DNA of 64,000 bases. Source: Anastrepha obliqua. Lineage: Eukaryota; Arthropoda; Insecta; Diptera; Tephritidae. The stretch spans positions 18,042,044-18,106,043 of the forward strand of contig NC_072897.1 in assembly GCF_027943255.1 (NCBI RefSeq), written 5' to 3'. Positions 8,623-18,827 of this stretch are shown piece by piece. Within the stretch, counting starts at the first letter, position 1. The number at the start of each line of letters is the position of its first letter. The notes below the pieces were generated by a model. The model ran no database searches. It saw only the letters and a list, made by a program, of their open reading frames with translations, and was not told the DNA's origin. The position numbers and the translations under genes were made by a program.

Positions 8623-10319
8623 TACGGAAATTGTAAGCGTTTAAATTGGAATGGTAGATCCGATGGTATCAGAGGGATTCGGGGAATCAATACATCTTCT
8701 CCGGTACCACATCCTGTGAGTATTGTGCACTCTATTATGAAAGTTTTCAGTGATTTTACCAGCAAACGCGTGCCATTGCAAAGTTTAGGTGGACTTAGGT
8801 TTCTTAATAAAATAACAGGACAACCTATTTTCAGCTCCATTTTGTGAGGAGGGAGTCCAGACGGGTTCAAAGAATTTAGAAATTCTGTAGGAAATTGAAC
8901 AGCTTCTTCCAAATCGAGAACAGTATCGACCGAGTAGTATATTTTCGTCGGCGCATCAATCTTTGAAATAATCAAGTTATTTACTTTATCTACTTGTTCG
9001 TTAGTTGGTGACAGAATAGCTCTTTCTTTAAACCAAGATATTGTCTTATAACTTATGTTATCAATGTCTGGATAGACATTGTTGACTAACTCTTGGATGT
9101 TGTCTATCAAAACACAAAGGTTTTCTAGGTTAATCCTTCCCTCACTTTGTGTTAATTCTCCATTGCCAACTTTTAGTAGCATCTCTGGAAATAGCCTGTT
9201 CTCACGTGAAGATGACGAAACCCTCATATTAGTTTTAAGATCTAATTTATTAACATGCGACCAAAGGTGGGATCTTTTTAGCGAAGCATTTATTTCGTCA
9301 GCACGTGTTCCTCGAGTCACAACTGGTAGGATTTGACGGAAATCTCCTGAGAACAGAATTGTACATCCACCCATAGGTGAATTTTTGTTGCGCAAATCGC
9401 GCATTGTCCTATCCAGTGCTTCCACAGACGTCTTGTTTGACATGGTAGCTTCGTCCCAGACTATTAATGAGCAGTCACGCATCAATTTTCCTGTATTGCT
9501 CTGTCTAGAAACACTACAGACGCTGTTATCATCATCGGTGGCGATTTTCAGCGGGAGCTTGAATGTAGAGTGTGCGGTTCGGCCTCCTTCCAAAAGAGTA
9601 GCGGCAATGCCGGATGACGCAACAGCTAACGCAATTTTTCCGGTAGATCTCACTTTTTTTAAAAGCAGATTGATTAAAAATGTTTTTCCTGTGCCTCCTG
9701 GGGCATCAAGGAAAAACAATTTCCCTTCATTGTTATCAATTGTTGATAGTAATGCAGTGAATACTTTTTTCTGATCGATGTTTAATCGTGGCTCATCTTG
9801 AGCTATATTTTGTAAAAGTCTCGTTTGATCGTATGATGTTTCTCTTGTGTACTCGGCACTATTAGTTAAATCAGAGTTAGTACTATTAGCTGGCATCGGC
9901 AGCCCAAAATCCTTGATCGTTTTACCCGAAAGTAATTGCACTATTTTGTTTAATTCAAATAATGCTTCGTCAAATATGTTTTGGTCGTATTGTACATCAA
10001 CAGAGTTTGACTCTTGCCGTCGCCGAATCAGAATATCACTGGCCATATTTTCTTGAAATTTATTCCATAGACTAACAGAATCAGTTACTTGACAAAACAC
10101 TACTATGACGGCAAATAAATATCTTAATGATGTAGCTGAACTACAAACAGCTGCTTCTGGTAATGTATTTTCCCAGTGAGAATCGTCTTCCAAGAGCCCC
10201 ATAGCTTTGCATGCTGCTTGATAAGTATTGTAAACAACACTTTGTAAAGTTCTTAGGTGAGCAAAGGATGTCGGGCCTTTTACAACATGAAGTAATATAA
10301 CATTCTCAGATAAAAGCAT
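8622..10319 (-). CDS. Helitron A helicase domain (PIF1-like), frame-shifted piece
   Basis: ATP-dependent 5'-3' DNA helicase half of the Rep-helicase, used to unwind the element during rolling-circle transposition. Walker A is APGGTGKTFLINLLL, Walker B is VWDEATM, followed by FSGDFRQILPVV and KTNMRV. The frame stops at 8622 just before motif VI. The first residues of this ORF are out of frame relative to the true protein; the real junction with the Rep part is near 10297, where two extra bases shift the frame. Confidence 0.8.
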   Translation of the reverse strand: MLLSENVILLHVVKGPTSFAHLRTLQSVVYNTYQAACKAMGLLEDDSHWENTLPEAAVCSSATSLRYLFAVIVVFCQVTDSVSLWNKFQENMASDILIRRRQESNSVDVQYDQNIFDEALFELNKIVQLLSGKTIKDFGLPMPANSTNSDLTNSAEYTRETSYDQTRLLQNIAQDEPRLNIDQKKVFTALLSTIDNNEGKLFFLDAPGGTGKTFLINLLLKKVRSTGKIALAVASSGIAATLLEGGRTAHSTFKLPLKIATDDDNSVCSVSRQSNTGKLMRDCSLIVWDEATMSNKTSVEALDRTMRDLRNKNSPMGGCTILFSGDFRQILPVVTRGTRADEINASLKRSHLWSHVNKLDLKTNMRVSSSSRENRLFPEMLLKVGNGELTQSEGRINLENLCVLIDNIQELVNNVYPDIDNISYKTISWFKERAILSPTNEQVDKVNNLIISKIDAPTKIYYSVDTVLDLEEAVQFPTEFLNSLNPSGLPPHKMELKIGCPVILLRNLSPPKLCNGTRLLVKSLKTFIIECTILTGCGTGEDVLIPRIPLIPSDLPFQFKRLQFP

Positions 10320-11800
10320 TCGCTGTTGTTGGGATGAATCACATAGACTCTGCCAAGAGCATCCGTTTTTTTTACTCCGGGGAAACCATCAACCGCAGTA
10401 CCTTTTTTTCGCCGTTGAAAAGCTTTAGAACTCTGGTTCCATGTATAGTAACTTGGAACTCTGTCATATGTCAGTGTTTTCGCGAAATCATCTTGAGCAC
10501 ATAACTTGAAGAATGCTGTCAATGTTGTATCCGGCGGGTTATTAATAACTTCTTGTATATTGTTCTCAGTAAAATACACCCTTTGTCCATTTTCTAAATG
10601 AACTGCAAGGTGGACAATTGTGGGAGACCGGTCGTGCACTTCGAATGATAAAATCCTCCATACAGCTTCAGAGCTGCAGATGTAACGTCCAGACTGATAT
10701 ATTTCCACTTCATTTGGTGATTGTATGCTGAAAGTGGCTTGATCACTGCCTTTATTAATGTACTTAGTAACATATTGGATTGACTTTATTGAATTGCACA
10801 ACTCCACGTTGATGTGGGCATCAAAAATTTTCAAAAGGAGCGGATTATAGGGAACGATCCATCGGTTGTCAATATCAATGTTTCGGACGGTAGCAATTTG
10901 CCCACCCCCTTCTGGCGGTCGTCGACGATATTTGGGGTATCCATCATCGCTAGTAATTGTTTGAGTTTGGAACAACTTCGGAAATTTTTTGGTGCATTTA
11001 GAATCTCGCATACATGGAGAATTCGGGTTTAAAGTCCCGCAAGGGCCGTGTACCATATGTTTCTTTACGATTTCGTATAGGATAGGATCTTCATCTTTAT
11101 CCGGTAATTCAGCTGAAATAACCCTGTCAATTTGGTTTGGTCTAATTTTGTTCACTAACCACACCAGCAGGTGTACATGTGGCAAGCCACGCTTCTGCCA
11201 TTCTATTGTGTACATATGACAGTGCGGCGGACCGAATATATGAGACTTGTTAATGAGGTGCAGAATTTTCTGTACTTTTAAATGGAAGACTCTGTTAACT
11301 ATATCGTATCTGTCTTGTGGTGAATTGGTGTTAATATTTTCTCTGATTTCCGACCAATTTGGGTTACATGTTGCAGTTATAAATAAATCAGGTTTGCCGT
11401 ACTTTCTGACGTAAGCCATGGCGTCTTGCGATTTTTCGTATAAATATCGAGGTCCACCTGTGAATGATGAAGGTAATATAACCAACTGCCCAATGCCGTT
11501 GTGGTGTTCATTCGCCTGTAAAGCATCCTGAAGATGAACGTAATTTTCGGCTCTCAATTTAGTTTGATTATTACGGATGTAGACCAATCTCTCAGATTCA
11601 ATTTTAGCATATTGATCTACCAAGTATTGGTTTGTTAACATTCCATATCTAAGCAAAGTGTTGAAATCATTACGTCTTGTCATTATACGGTAGCAATAGT
11701 AGTTCATACATGACACTGTTTTACGCAGAGGTGTACCACCGATTGGGTCAACTTGAGAAATATTAATAGTATAACCATTTTCTCCACGATATAGCATCAA
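10280..11800 (-). CDS. Helitron A Rep (HUH-Y2) domain, frame-shifted piece
   Basis: Replication-initiator nuclease domain. The HUH motif is visible as GLPHVHLLVWL. The two-tyrosine motif is YVTKYINKG (two Tyr four residues apart), which makes this a Y2-type Rep. The preceding PDLFITATCNPNW segment is typical of Helitron Rep. The ORF runs from the frameshift near 11850 to the frameshift near 10297; within that span there is no stop, and the catalytic residues are intact. Confidence 0.85.
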   Translation of the reverse strand: MMLYRGENGYTINISQVDPIGGTPLRKTVSCMNYYCYRIMTRRNDFNTLLRYGMLTNQYLVDQYAKIESERLVYIRNNQTKLRAENYVHLQDALQANEHHNGIGQLVILPSSFTGGPRYLYEKSQDAMAYVRKYGKPDLFITATCNPNWSEIRENINTNSPQDRYDIVNRVFHLKVQKILHLINKSHIFGPPHCHMYTIEWQKRGLPHVHLLVWLVNKIRPNQIDRVISAELPDKDEDPILYEIVKKHMVHGPCGTLNPNSPCMRDSKCTKKFPKLFQTQTITSDDGYPKYRRRPPEGGGQIATVRNIDIDNRWIVPYNPLLLKIFDAHINVELCNSIKSIQYVTKYINKGSDQATFSIQSPNEVEIYQSGRYICSSEAVWRILSFEVHDRSPTIVHLAVHLENGQRVYFTENNIQEVINNPPDTTLTAFFKLCAQDDFAKTLTYDRVPSYYTWNQSSKAFQRRKKGTAVDGFPGVKKTDALGRVYVIHPNNSECFYLRMLYYFML

Positions 11801-12954
11801 AGGATATTGTAAGCTGTCATAAGATCTGTGTAACTCTGAAATTTTTTCAAATTATCATCACGACTATGCAATACAATATCTCTTTTGTCAAATTGCTGTC
11901 CGGCTATCACCCTTGCTACTTCACTCGTGGAAAGCGCATTGTATCGTCCTCTGCGTTCTCCAACAGGAACTTTATTTGCATGGATTACGACATTAAAGTC
12001 AGGAGTATCTGCTGGAACACTCTCAATCGCAGTTTTGAAAGACTGTATGTAGCAATTATGAGAATGTAACATATCTTGGAGAGATCTAATCAAATCTCTA
12101 TCAATTGGCCGTGCAACACTTGAACACCTCGTAGATGCTTGTGTATCTGGATCTGCAATAAAATATATTTGCAGGAATTTGTGATCATCGGGTCGAAGTG
12201 GTAGCAAGCTCCCAGCTAAGTGATATACTTGCCCTTGAATTTTAAATGTAGGCATGAAGCCACGCTCAACGACTTGCTTACTCTTAAAAGAGGTCATTTG
12301 AAATGCGTTATTGTAATGGCGTATATAGCGCATGAAATGATTAGATTTCTGATGATCACCCGTAAGAAGAGAGTGAAGTGGTTCAGGTGGAGGGAGAATT
12401 TCTTCTAATTTGACTTTTCCTTGTAAACAACACATATCTTTCGATTCGTCCTTGAATTTCAATGCGAAGCAATGTTCACACACTACTGACATAGTACCTA
12501 TTGATACTATTCGGTCGTCCTTGTAAGAAATCGAAGGATCATAATTCATGGCCGAATTTTCTTTACTCACCCATGAATTAGTAACTCGTGCTGATGATTC
12601 TCTGGCTCTCTTTATTCGATGTCTGTCCTTATCTCGGGTGCGGCGAAGCTCACGCTCTCTTGAAGATTCTCCCTCTCTCTGAGCTCTATATCTATCCCGA
12701 AGCTGACTGAGTCGAGCCTCACGCTCTGCTGACGATTCTCTGTCCCTCTGAACCGTATGCCTATCTCGATCCCGGCTGCAACGAACCTGACGCTCTACTG
12801 AAGATTCCCTCTCTCTCTCAGCTCTATATCTATCCCGCATCTGACTGCGGCGAGCCTCACGTTCCGTTGACGATTTTTCATCTCTTGCTGAACGTAGTCT
12901 TCTGGCATCCACTGTACTACGACCTATGTTCGAACGACGACGTCTTCCAGCCAT
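11797..12954 (-). CDS. Helitron A N-terminal region with charged repeats
   Basis: Starts at ATG 12954. The first 120 residues are four degenerate repeats of about 26 residues built on RESS-ERE-RR-RDRYR, highly Arg/Glu/Ser-rich and probably helical or disordered. A CEHCFALKF...CC zinc-like segment follows near residue 165, and then a region conserved in insect Helitron proteins. The frame is lost near 11850, where a run of six A residues appears one short for continuity with the Rep frame. The overlap of the stop with the next ORF (ATGA) is a by-product of that shift, not translational coupling. Confidence 0.75.
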   Translation of the reverse strand: MAGRRRRSNIGRSTVDARRLRSARDEKSSTEREARRSQMRDRYRAERERESSVERQVRCSRDRDRHTVQRDRESSAEREARLSQLRDRYRAQREGESSRERELRRTRDKDRHRIKRARESSARVTNSWVSKENSAMNYDPSISYKDDRIVSIGTMSVVCEHCFALKFKDESKDMCCLQGKVKLEEILPPPEPLHSLLTGDHQKSNHFMRYIRHYNNAFQMTSFKSKQVVERGFMPTFKIQGQVYHLAGSLLPLRPDDHKFLQIYFIADPDTQASTRCSSVARPIDRDLIRSLQDMLHSHNCYIQSFKTAIESVPADTPDFNVVIHANKVPVGERRGRYNALSTSEVARVIAGQQFDKRDIVLHSRDDNLKKFQSYTDLMTAYNIL

Positions 12955-13345
12955 GACTTTATAATTTTTGTGAAAATTTACTCAGTTCTATGTGTATGAT
13001 TACCTATCCACAAATTGTCATATTATTAGTATGTGCCGCAGTTAAAAATATGTAAATACTTACCATTTAGAAACAAAAGATAATTACTGATGTAATATCT
13101 TGAAAAATATTTTTTTCAATTATATGCTGTAAAGAGTCATATACATAGATCTATATTAAAACAACAATGTATTTAAGGTATTTAATTGGTTAAAGATTAA
13201 TGATGTACCTATTTGCTGAAATCACTTCGAAAATAAGCTATTAGTTGTCGTAAAAAGTAAATGACAAAAAATGTTATTGTATGGAATCGATAGCAAACTA
13301 AACGCGCTCCGAATCAATAAAAACTATTCAAAAACTGTATTTTAA

Positions 13346-13649
13346 CACGTTCCCTGTCCCAATACAAAAATGCAAAATTGACCGACACGTCCAACAGCGT
13401 TTTTTGAATAATTAGTTTTTTTGTAGTCATAGCTTTATATAATACTAATAATTAAAAAAAACGGATGTAGGGTATTTCTACCTGAAACACATATGGTCCA
13501 TGAGCGTAGAGGGACATTTTTGCTTCTGCACGTTCATGAAACACATGTGGTTTATATACCCCCTGACGCACATATGGCTCAGGAACGTATCAGTGCTTAT
13601 CAGGCGCACGTTTCCTGAACCATATGTGGCTCAGCGGACAGGGAACGTG
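13346..13649. mobile_element. MITE with TTAA target duplication, inside Helitron A
   Basis: Flanked by TTAA on both sides (13342-13345, 13650-13653) with terminal inverted repeats CACGTTCCCTGTCC/GGACAGGGAACGTG. 304 bp without coding capacity. TTAA targeting and short TIRs point to the piggyBac superfamily. Internal CACATATGG/CCATATGTGG repeats add to its palindromic nature. Confidence 0.7.
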
Positions 13650-13973
13650 TTAATTATGTGGGATTTACTAATATAGAACGTAAAAATAGCGTTTTATTTC
13701 GCTGTAAAACTAATAATTAAAAAAAACGGATGTAGGGTATTTCTACTTGAAACACATATGGTCCATGAGCGTAGAGGGACATTTTTGCTTCTGCACGTTC
13801 ATGAAACACATGTGGTTTATATACCCCCTGACGCACATATGGCTCAGGAACGTATCAGTGCTTATCAGGCGCACGTTTCCTGAACCATATGTGGCTCAGC
13901 AGACAGGGAACATGTTAATTATGTGGGAATTACTAATATAGAACGTGAAAATAGCGTTTTATTTCGCTGTAAA
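13445..13973. repeat. 265-bp tandem duplication
   Basis: 13445-13709 is repeated at 13710-13973 with few differences. The unit begins CTAATAATTAAAAAAAACGG and takes in the right-hand two thirds of the TTAA MITE plus some Helitron sequence. The second unit therefore contains a second, slightly mutated right TIR. The duplication happened after the MITE inserted. Confidence 0.85.
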
Positions 13974-14519
13974 ATTGTATGTGCATATAATTACATGGAA
14001 TTCAGTACATACATAGATACATATGTACATACGTCCGAAATGAAATAATGCGAGCGATTCGTAAATACATACATACATACGTCACCATACGATGTAATTC
14101 AACATTAATGAGGTGTGGTGAGATTATCGCTTAACGCCTGTTGCTTCATTCGGTTGACAGCGAACAAACACACAAACAGCTTTTTTTGGAAAAAGAGCTG
14201 CTTTTGTTTAAACAATTTTGGTTAAATAACAAATATATCAATTTTTTTTTTGATGCAGAACGAAAGTAAATATTTCAAAGTTAAACTCTAAGAAAGTTTG
14301 ATTTTAATTGGTTGATTCGTCTATGATTTATGGCCGTGAAAACAAAAAAATTATGTTTTTTTGCGACATTTTGACCGATTGCCACGCCCCCTTTATATAT
14401 TTCTTCACATTATATAGATATAAACCTTCCTCTTCAATCAATCTATCTTTAAAAAAAACCGCATCAAAATCCGTTGCGTAGTTTTAAAGATTTAAGCGAT
14501 TACGTGGACATAGGGACAG

Positions 14520-14551
14520 AAAAAGCGGCTTTGTTTTATAATATGTAGTGA
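14520..14551 (-). other. Helitron A 5' terminus
   Basis: The minus strand begins TCACTACATATTATAAAACA, then AAGCCGCTTTTTC. TC at the start and a preceding host A match the Helitron rule. Confidence 0.85.
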
Positions 14552-14818
14552 TATTGTACAAAAACATAAAATGCATTCATAGCTTCGAGCTCATATTTCT
14601 AAGAGCAAAGTACTTTCATTCATAAAACGAGCCGCCCATATGCCAATCTTCTCGGCCATTCGAATATAGTCAATATTGGAATATTTCGCGTAGAATTATT
14701 TGCCAATATTTGGTAAATCTTTAATTTTTGTGATGTCGAGTGGCCGCGGGTCCGTATATATGTATGTAGCGAACGCGAGTGAGCCCTTCGATGTGTCGTC
14801 TAAGAAGAATGTTCATAC
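14552..14818. other. no gene seen
   Basis: Spacer between Helitron A and the CsRn1-like LTR. No ORF or motif stands out. Confidence 0.45.
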
Positions 14819-14945
14819 GGTTGCTTTCACATTGTGCCCATCAATAGTTACAATAAATGTCGAGACTCGATAGCGGTAGATCTAATAGAAATATTGAGAA
14901 AGCTTTTGCTCTCTGTATCATAAGATAGTGGCAGTGGTTGCCACA
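14819..14945 (-). repeat. 3' LTR of CsRn1-like element
   Basis: On the minus strand it begins TGTGGCAACCACTGCC, directly after a purine-rich tract (AAAGGGAGGCA) that can serve as plus-strand primer. It matches 21090-21216 with several substitutions and a small indel. Confidence 0.65.
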
Positions 14946-15034
14946 TGCCTCCCTTTGCCGTTTTTTTTTTAATTTTATTTTACAGGATCAAGTTACGAAG
15001 AGAAGAAAAAAAAAATATATAAATGAACTTAATA

Positions 15035-15887
15035 TTAAACATTATCGACGGAGTGTACCCGCCGTGTACTTTTAGTTGTGGTTGAATCTGAGGAAGTTTC
15101 TGCTGATGGTTCATTGTGGATTTCATAGACCGGCTTGAGTCGATCTACTGATATCGATGTATGCTGACCTCGAATGTCTACGCAAAAATATTTGTCATGC
15201 CGGGATATAACCCGATATGGACCCTGATATGTTGCTGAAAATGATGATCCGATTTGACCTTGACGAATCAAAACGTGTGAACAAGTGTCCAATTCTCTGA
15301 AACGAAAAATAGAACGTTTCCCGTGCCTTGACGTATCGGCAGGTGTTAAGCTATGAAAACGATTTCTTAAAAAATCTAGCAAGTCGTGAGTAGGTTGTTG
15401 TTTATTTGCTGGATTGATGAATTCTCCAGGAAGACGAACCGGTTCACCATACACCAATTCGGCGGGCGTCGTAGATATGTCGTTTTTCCATGAAGCGCGT
15501 AGACATGGGAGTACGATTGGAAGTGCGTCATACCAAGTATTATTGTGGCACAGCAACGCCGACTTCAATTGCCTATGAAGTCGTTCTATAAGGCCATTTG
15601 CTTGTGGATGATAAGGTGTCGTTTTTAAGTGACTGATAGCAAAAAACCGTGAAAGCTGGCGAAACAGGTTGGACTCAAACTGCCCTCCGCGGTCTGATGT
15701 TATTCTAAGTGGAACGCCATATCTTGCTATCCAGTGATGTATAATTGCGTGCGCGATTGTTTTAGCGCTGAGACGGTAGCTGGAATCTCGCTGGTGTTAT
15801 AACCACATAACGTTGAATTTTGTTTCGCTGACAATCAATGCAGGATCTCGCCCATTCGCGACAATTCTTATTGATTGATGGCCAGAT
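15035..15887 (-). pseudogene. integrase, internally deleted (CsRn1-like)
   Basis: The zinc-binding CIDC motif lies near 15845. The catalytic core resumes as TSDRGGQF and PYHPQANGLIERLH, giving the second Asp and the Glu of the DDE triad. The stretch that should hold the first catalytic Asp is missing, apparently by an internal deletion near 15780. The C-terminal half (15035-15568) is open and ends in the GPYRVISR...ISVDRLKPVY segment typical of Ty3/Gypsy integrase tails. Confidence 0.7.
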
Positions 15888-16692
15888 TTAGCGGCTGGTT
15901 AAAAGCTTCTGTGAACATCGTATTCCGGGGTGGGAGAGAGAGTGTAAAGAATCGAATACCGCCCTCCTTCGAGATGCCGCTACGAATGGACGAACTGTTC
16001 CTGAGGATACATCACAGTATAAGGTAGTGTTATGCTCCGGAAAATGCAGATTTTTTAATTGAAGCGTCGAATTAGGATTAGCGATAAGCTGTTTAAGCTC
16101 TGCGTCACCTTTTTGAGCATCTGCTAACTGTTGAGCTGTCACAGGGGCTGAGATTGTTTCTATTCGTGATAGTGTATCGGCCACTATATTGTTCTGCCCA
16201 CTGAGATGCTTTATTTCTGTGGTGAATTGGCCTATAAAATCTATCCGGCGGAACTGCCATGGTGTAGCGCGCCCTGATGTTTGCTTAAAAACATATTGCA
16301 GCGGTTTATGGTCAGTATATATCACAATATGCCGGCCCTCGAACATATACCGAAAATATTTCACCGCATCGTATATTGCGTGGAGCTCGCGATTGTAAGT
16401 TGAAAACTTGCGTATCGATTCTGGTAGCGTCCGGCTAAAGAAAGCAAGTGGTTGCCATGAATTGTGCGAGCGCTGTTGTAACACTGCTCCGATCGCAGTA
16501 TTTGACGCATCTGTGAAAATGGCCAATTCAGCATTGGTATTCGGGTGTGCTAGCTGGGCGGAGTTGGCTAGGGCCTCTTTGGATTGTTCGAATGAATCTT
16601 TAAGTGCTTTTGTCCATGTTACTGGATGTGAGCCCTTAACACTTGGACCAGCTAATGTTTCGTTCAGTGGTCCGAGTAACTCCACCGCGTTT
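15888..16692 (-). CDS. RNase H and start of integrase (CsRn1-like)
   Basis: Downstream part of pol after the piggyBac insertion. RNase H motifs: FTDASNTAIGAVLQQ, FSTYNRELHAIY, YTDHKPLQY and NIVADTLSRI. The H-H part of the integrase zinc finger follows (SLSHPGIRCSQKLL). It ends in a TAA at 15888 that interrupts the integrase frame, after which family-like sequence continues in the same frame. The role in life would be degradation of RNA in the RNA-DNA hybrid and entry into the integrase domain. Confidence 0.75.
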
Positions 16693-16696
16693 TTAA

Positions 16697-18823
16697 CCTT
16701 CATGTGCCCGGGATATAAAACTTACGTACCCGGTCGGCTTACTACATTTGTAGTAACTACGTAATTGCATGCAAAACCAATGTAATGTTAAGAAAAAAAG
16801 ACTTGTATGGTGTTTAACCTTTTTATTTAAAAATATTGAATTCAGGTGATAATAATAATACAAAACATGTTTTAATTTTCAGGAGTTGCACAGCATTTTC
16901 CCAAAATATATGTTTCCGCATGTGCATTACACACTGCTTTTTTGCACCAACTACAGATTTTTCGTGTGTTGTTACGACTTCCTATTTCACAGTATTGACA
17001 AGGTACAGGATATTTTGGTTGTTTTTCGTTGGAAATATCAGGTAAAATAGATGAATCAACATTAGATGTAGCAGAAAGGGATCGATCCAGTGCCATTTCG
17101 ATAGCTTTACGTGTTTGATGGAATCCCAGCACCCGGGGAACTTGAGAGCGCTGTTCAATTGCTGGCATAAAAAGCTGCTTAGACAAGCTCCGCAAGAACG
17201 CGTCTGTGCGACGGTTATATGGATTGTTTTCCGAGTAAATGATGAATGATGCAAGTGCACTTATGTCCAGCATGTTATAAAACATGGCCAAGGGCCAACG
17301 CAATGTTTTGCGTTTCGTTGAATATGCAGAAAGCATTTTATCCATTGCGCCGACGCCTCCTTTGCTTGCATTGTAATCAAGGATGTATTGCGGCTTGTTT
17401 TTCTTTTAAGCTACAATTGAATTTGTCAAAGGTGTGCTGGCAAGTATTATAACTAATCTGCCTCTTTTTGGAACATAAGATACCAAAGAAAACTTTCCAT
17501 CGAGAAACCCGAAAATGGAAGATTCTTCAGCACGATTGCGGTCAGCCTTCATTTCATATGGTACAAACGTTTTATTTTGACGAACAGTACCAAGAATAGC
17601 AAGACCTTTAGACATTAAATACTTGCCTAAGTTTAGCGAAGTAAAAAAATTGTCACAAATAATAGTCCTTCCGGTGTTCTCCTAATGGCATACTAGCTTT
17701 TGCACAACACCTTCACCTACGTTATTTGCCCGACCAGCATTTGAGTTTTTTCCACTATATATTTCACTTTTGAGTGGATAGAACGACTTAGCATCGCATG
17801 CAAACCAAACCTTTATCCCATACTTGGCAGGCTTAGAGGGTATGTACTGAGTAAACCTAGATAAGCAAATAATTGTTCATCCACAGTAATTTCTCCAGAT
17901 GGTTGGTAATATTTGCGCAGATTTGCGTTCATTTGTGCCCACAATTCAGATATTGGAGCAGCCTTATCGGCTTCTAGCCTAACTGCTCTTGTACGCTCGC
18001 TGTCAAATCTAATGAATCGAACAATTTCTTTGAAGCGTGACTTAGGCATTACTGCTCGATAAAAGCAAATGCATTCTTGGCTCCATAGCACATCCATATC
18101 TTCGTCATTTGATTTATTTACGCCTGCTAGTAACACAAGACCTATAAATGCTCTTAGTTCAATTAAGGTTAATTTCTCCCAGATTCTTTTATCTCCAGTG
18201 CAGTTTTTCTCGTTCCAAGTCTCATAGGCTTTTCGTGCTTTTTCATTCATATCTTCTAGAATTTGTTGAAGCATTGATGGAGTGAAGGTCAACTCCAAGA
18301 CGTCAGACTCAATTAGACCCTGGGTAGCCCGAGTTGGGCCCACAACAGTGCTCCGAAATACATTATGGCTACTTACGCGAACAGCTTGGCTAGGAAAGTT
18401 CTTAAGCCATGCAGTTTGATCTTTAGCGATCAACGCATCATGTCGTTGGGTAATGGGCGGTTCGCCTGAATCCAAATCATCCTCGAAATCTGCTTCGAAT
18501 ATTGCACCCTCTTCTTGCTCATCATTGCGAATGTCATCCTCTTCGTGATGCGACAAGCTGAAGTCAACTATAAAATACTATTTTGCATACATTTTATATG
18601 GTTACTACAAATGTAGTAAGCTGGCCGCAAGATGATGTTTTTTTCAAGTAGGATCTAGAGGTCAGGCAAATAATAGTTCGAGTGTTATTATACTCTTAAT
18701 TGACTTTGATTTGATAATCAGGAAGCTACTAAAAAATTCGGGCATTGTTGTTTCGGAAATTTTTTTTTTATCTCACTTTTTTTCACAATTTACTACAAAT
18801 GTAGTAAACCGGGCACATGAAGG
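16697..18823 (-). mobile_element. piggyBac-type transposon
   Basis: 2127 bp flanked by TTAA on both sides (16693-16696 and 18824-18827), with 15-bp TIRs CCTTCATGTGCCCGG. The palindrome TTACTACATTTGTAGTAA or its complement lies subterminally at about 16739, 18602 and 18790. With one TTAA retained, the RT and RNase H frames on the two sides join in phase, which proves the boundaries. It carries a broken piggyBac transposase gene. Confidence 0.92.
16872..18556 (-). pseudogene. piggyBac transposase, broken
   Basis: DDE-type cut-and-paste transposase. The acidic N-terminus and the LTLIELRAFIGLVLLAGV, KSRFKEIVRFIRFD and EITVDEQLFAYLG segments lie in 17813-18556. A frameshift follows near 17850. 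The first catalytic Asp (CDAKSFYPL) and second (IICDNFFTSL) are visible. An in-frame TAG (about 17690) and TAA (17406-17408) interrupt the rest. In the third motif KGGVGAMDKM the usual GGVD Asp is Gly. The C-terminus is a cysteine-rich zinc domain (CQYCEIGSRNN...CSWCKKAVC). No ATG begins the ORF; a plausible acceptor (GTTGACTTCAG) just upstream suggests a lost 5' exon. Confidence 0.85.
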
Positions 18824-18827
18824 TTAA

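Larger units (their letters stand above)
8156..14551 (-). mobile_element. full-length Helitron (family A)
   Basis: On the minus strand the element starts TCACTACATATTATAAAACA (TC at 14551-14550) and ends in CTAG at 8159-8156. An ACCCG/CGGGT hairpin lies just before CTAG. The flanking bases are A before TC and T after CTAG, the A-T target expected of Helitrons, with no duplication. The interior carries a 4.5-kb Rep-helicase gene with three frameshifts. Length is 6396 bp, typical for an autonomous insect Helitron carrying extra insertions (see 13346-13973). Confidence 0.9.

Noticed and set aside
14552..14818. Possible target duplication of the CsRn1-like element
   Set aside because: Flanks at 14815-14818 and 21217-21220 do not match, and the LTR limits are uncertain.
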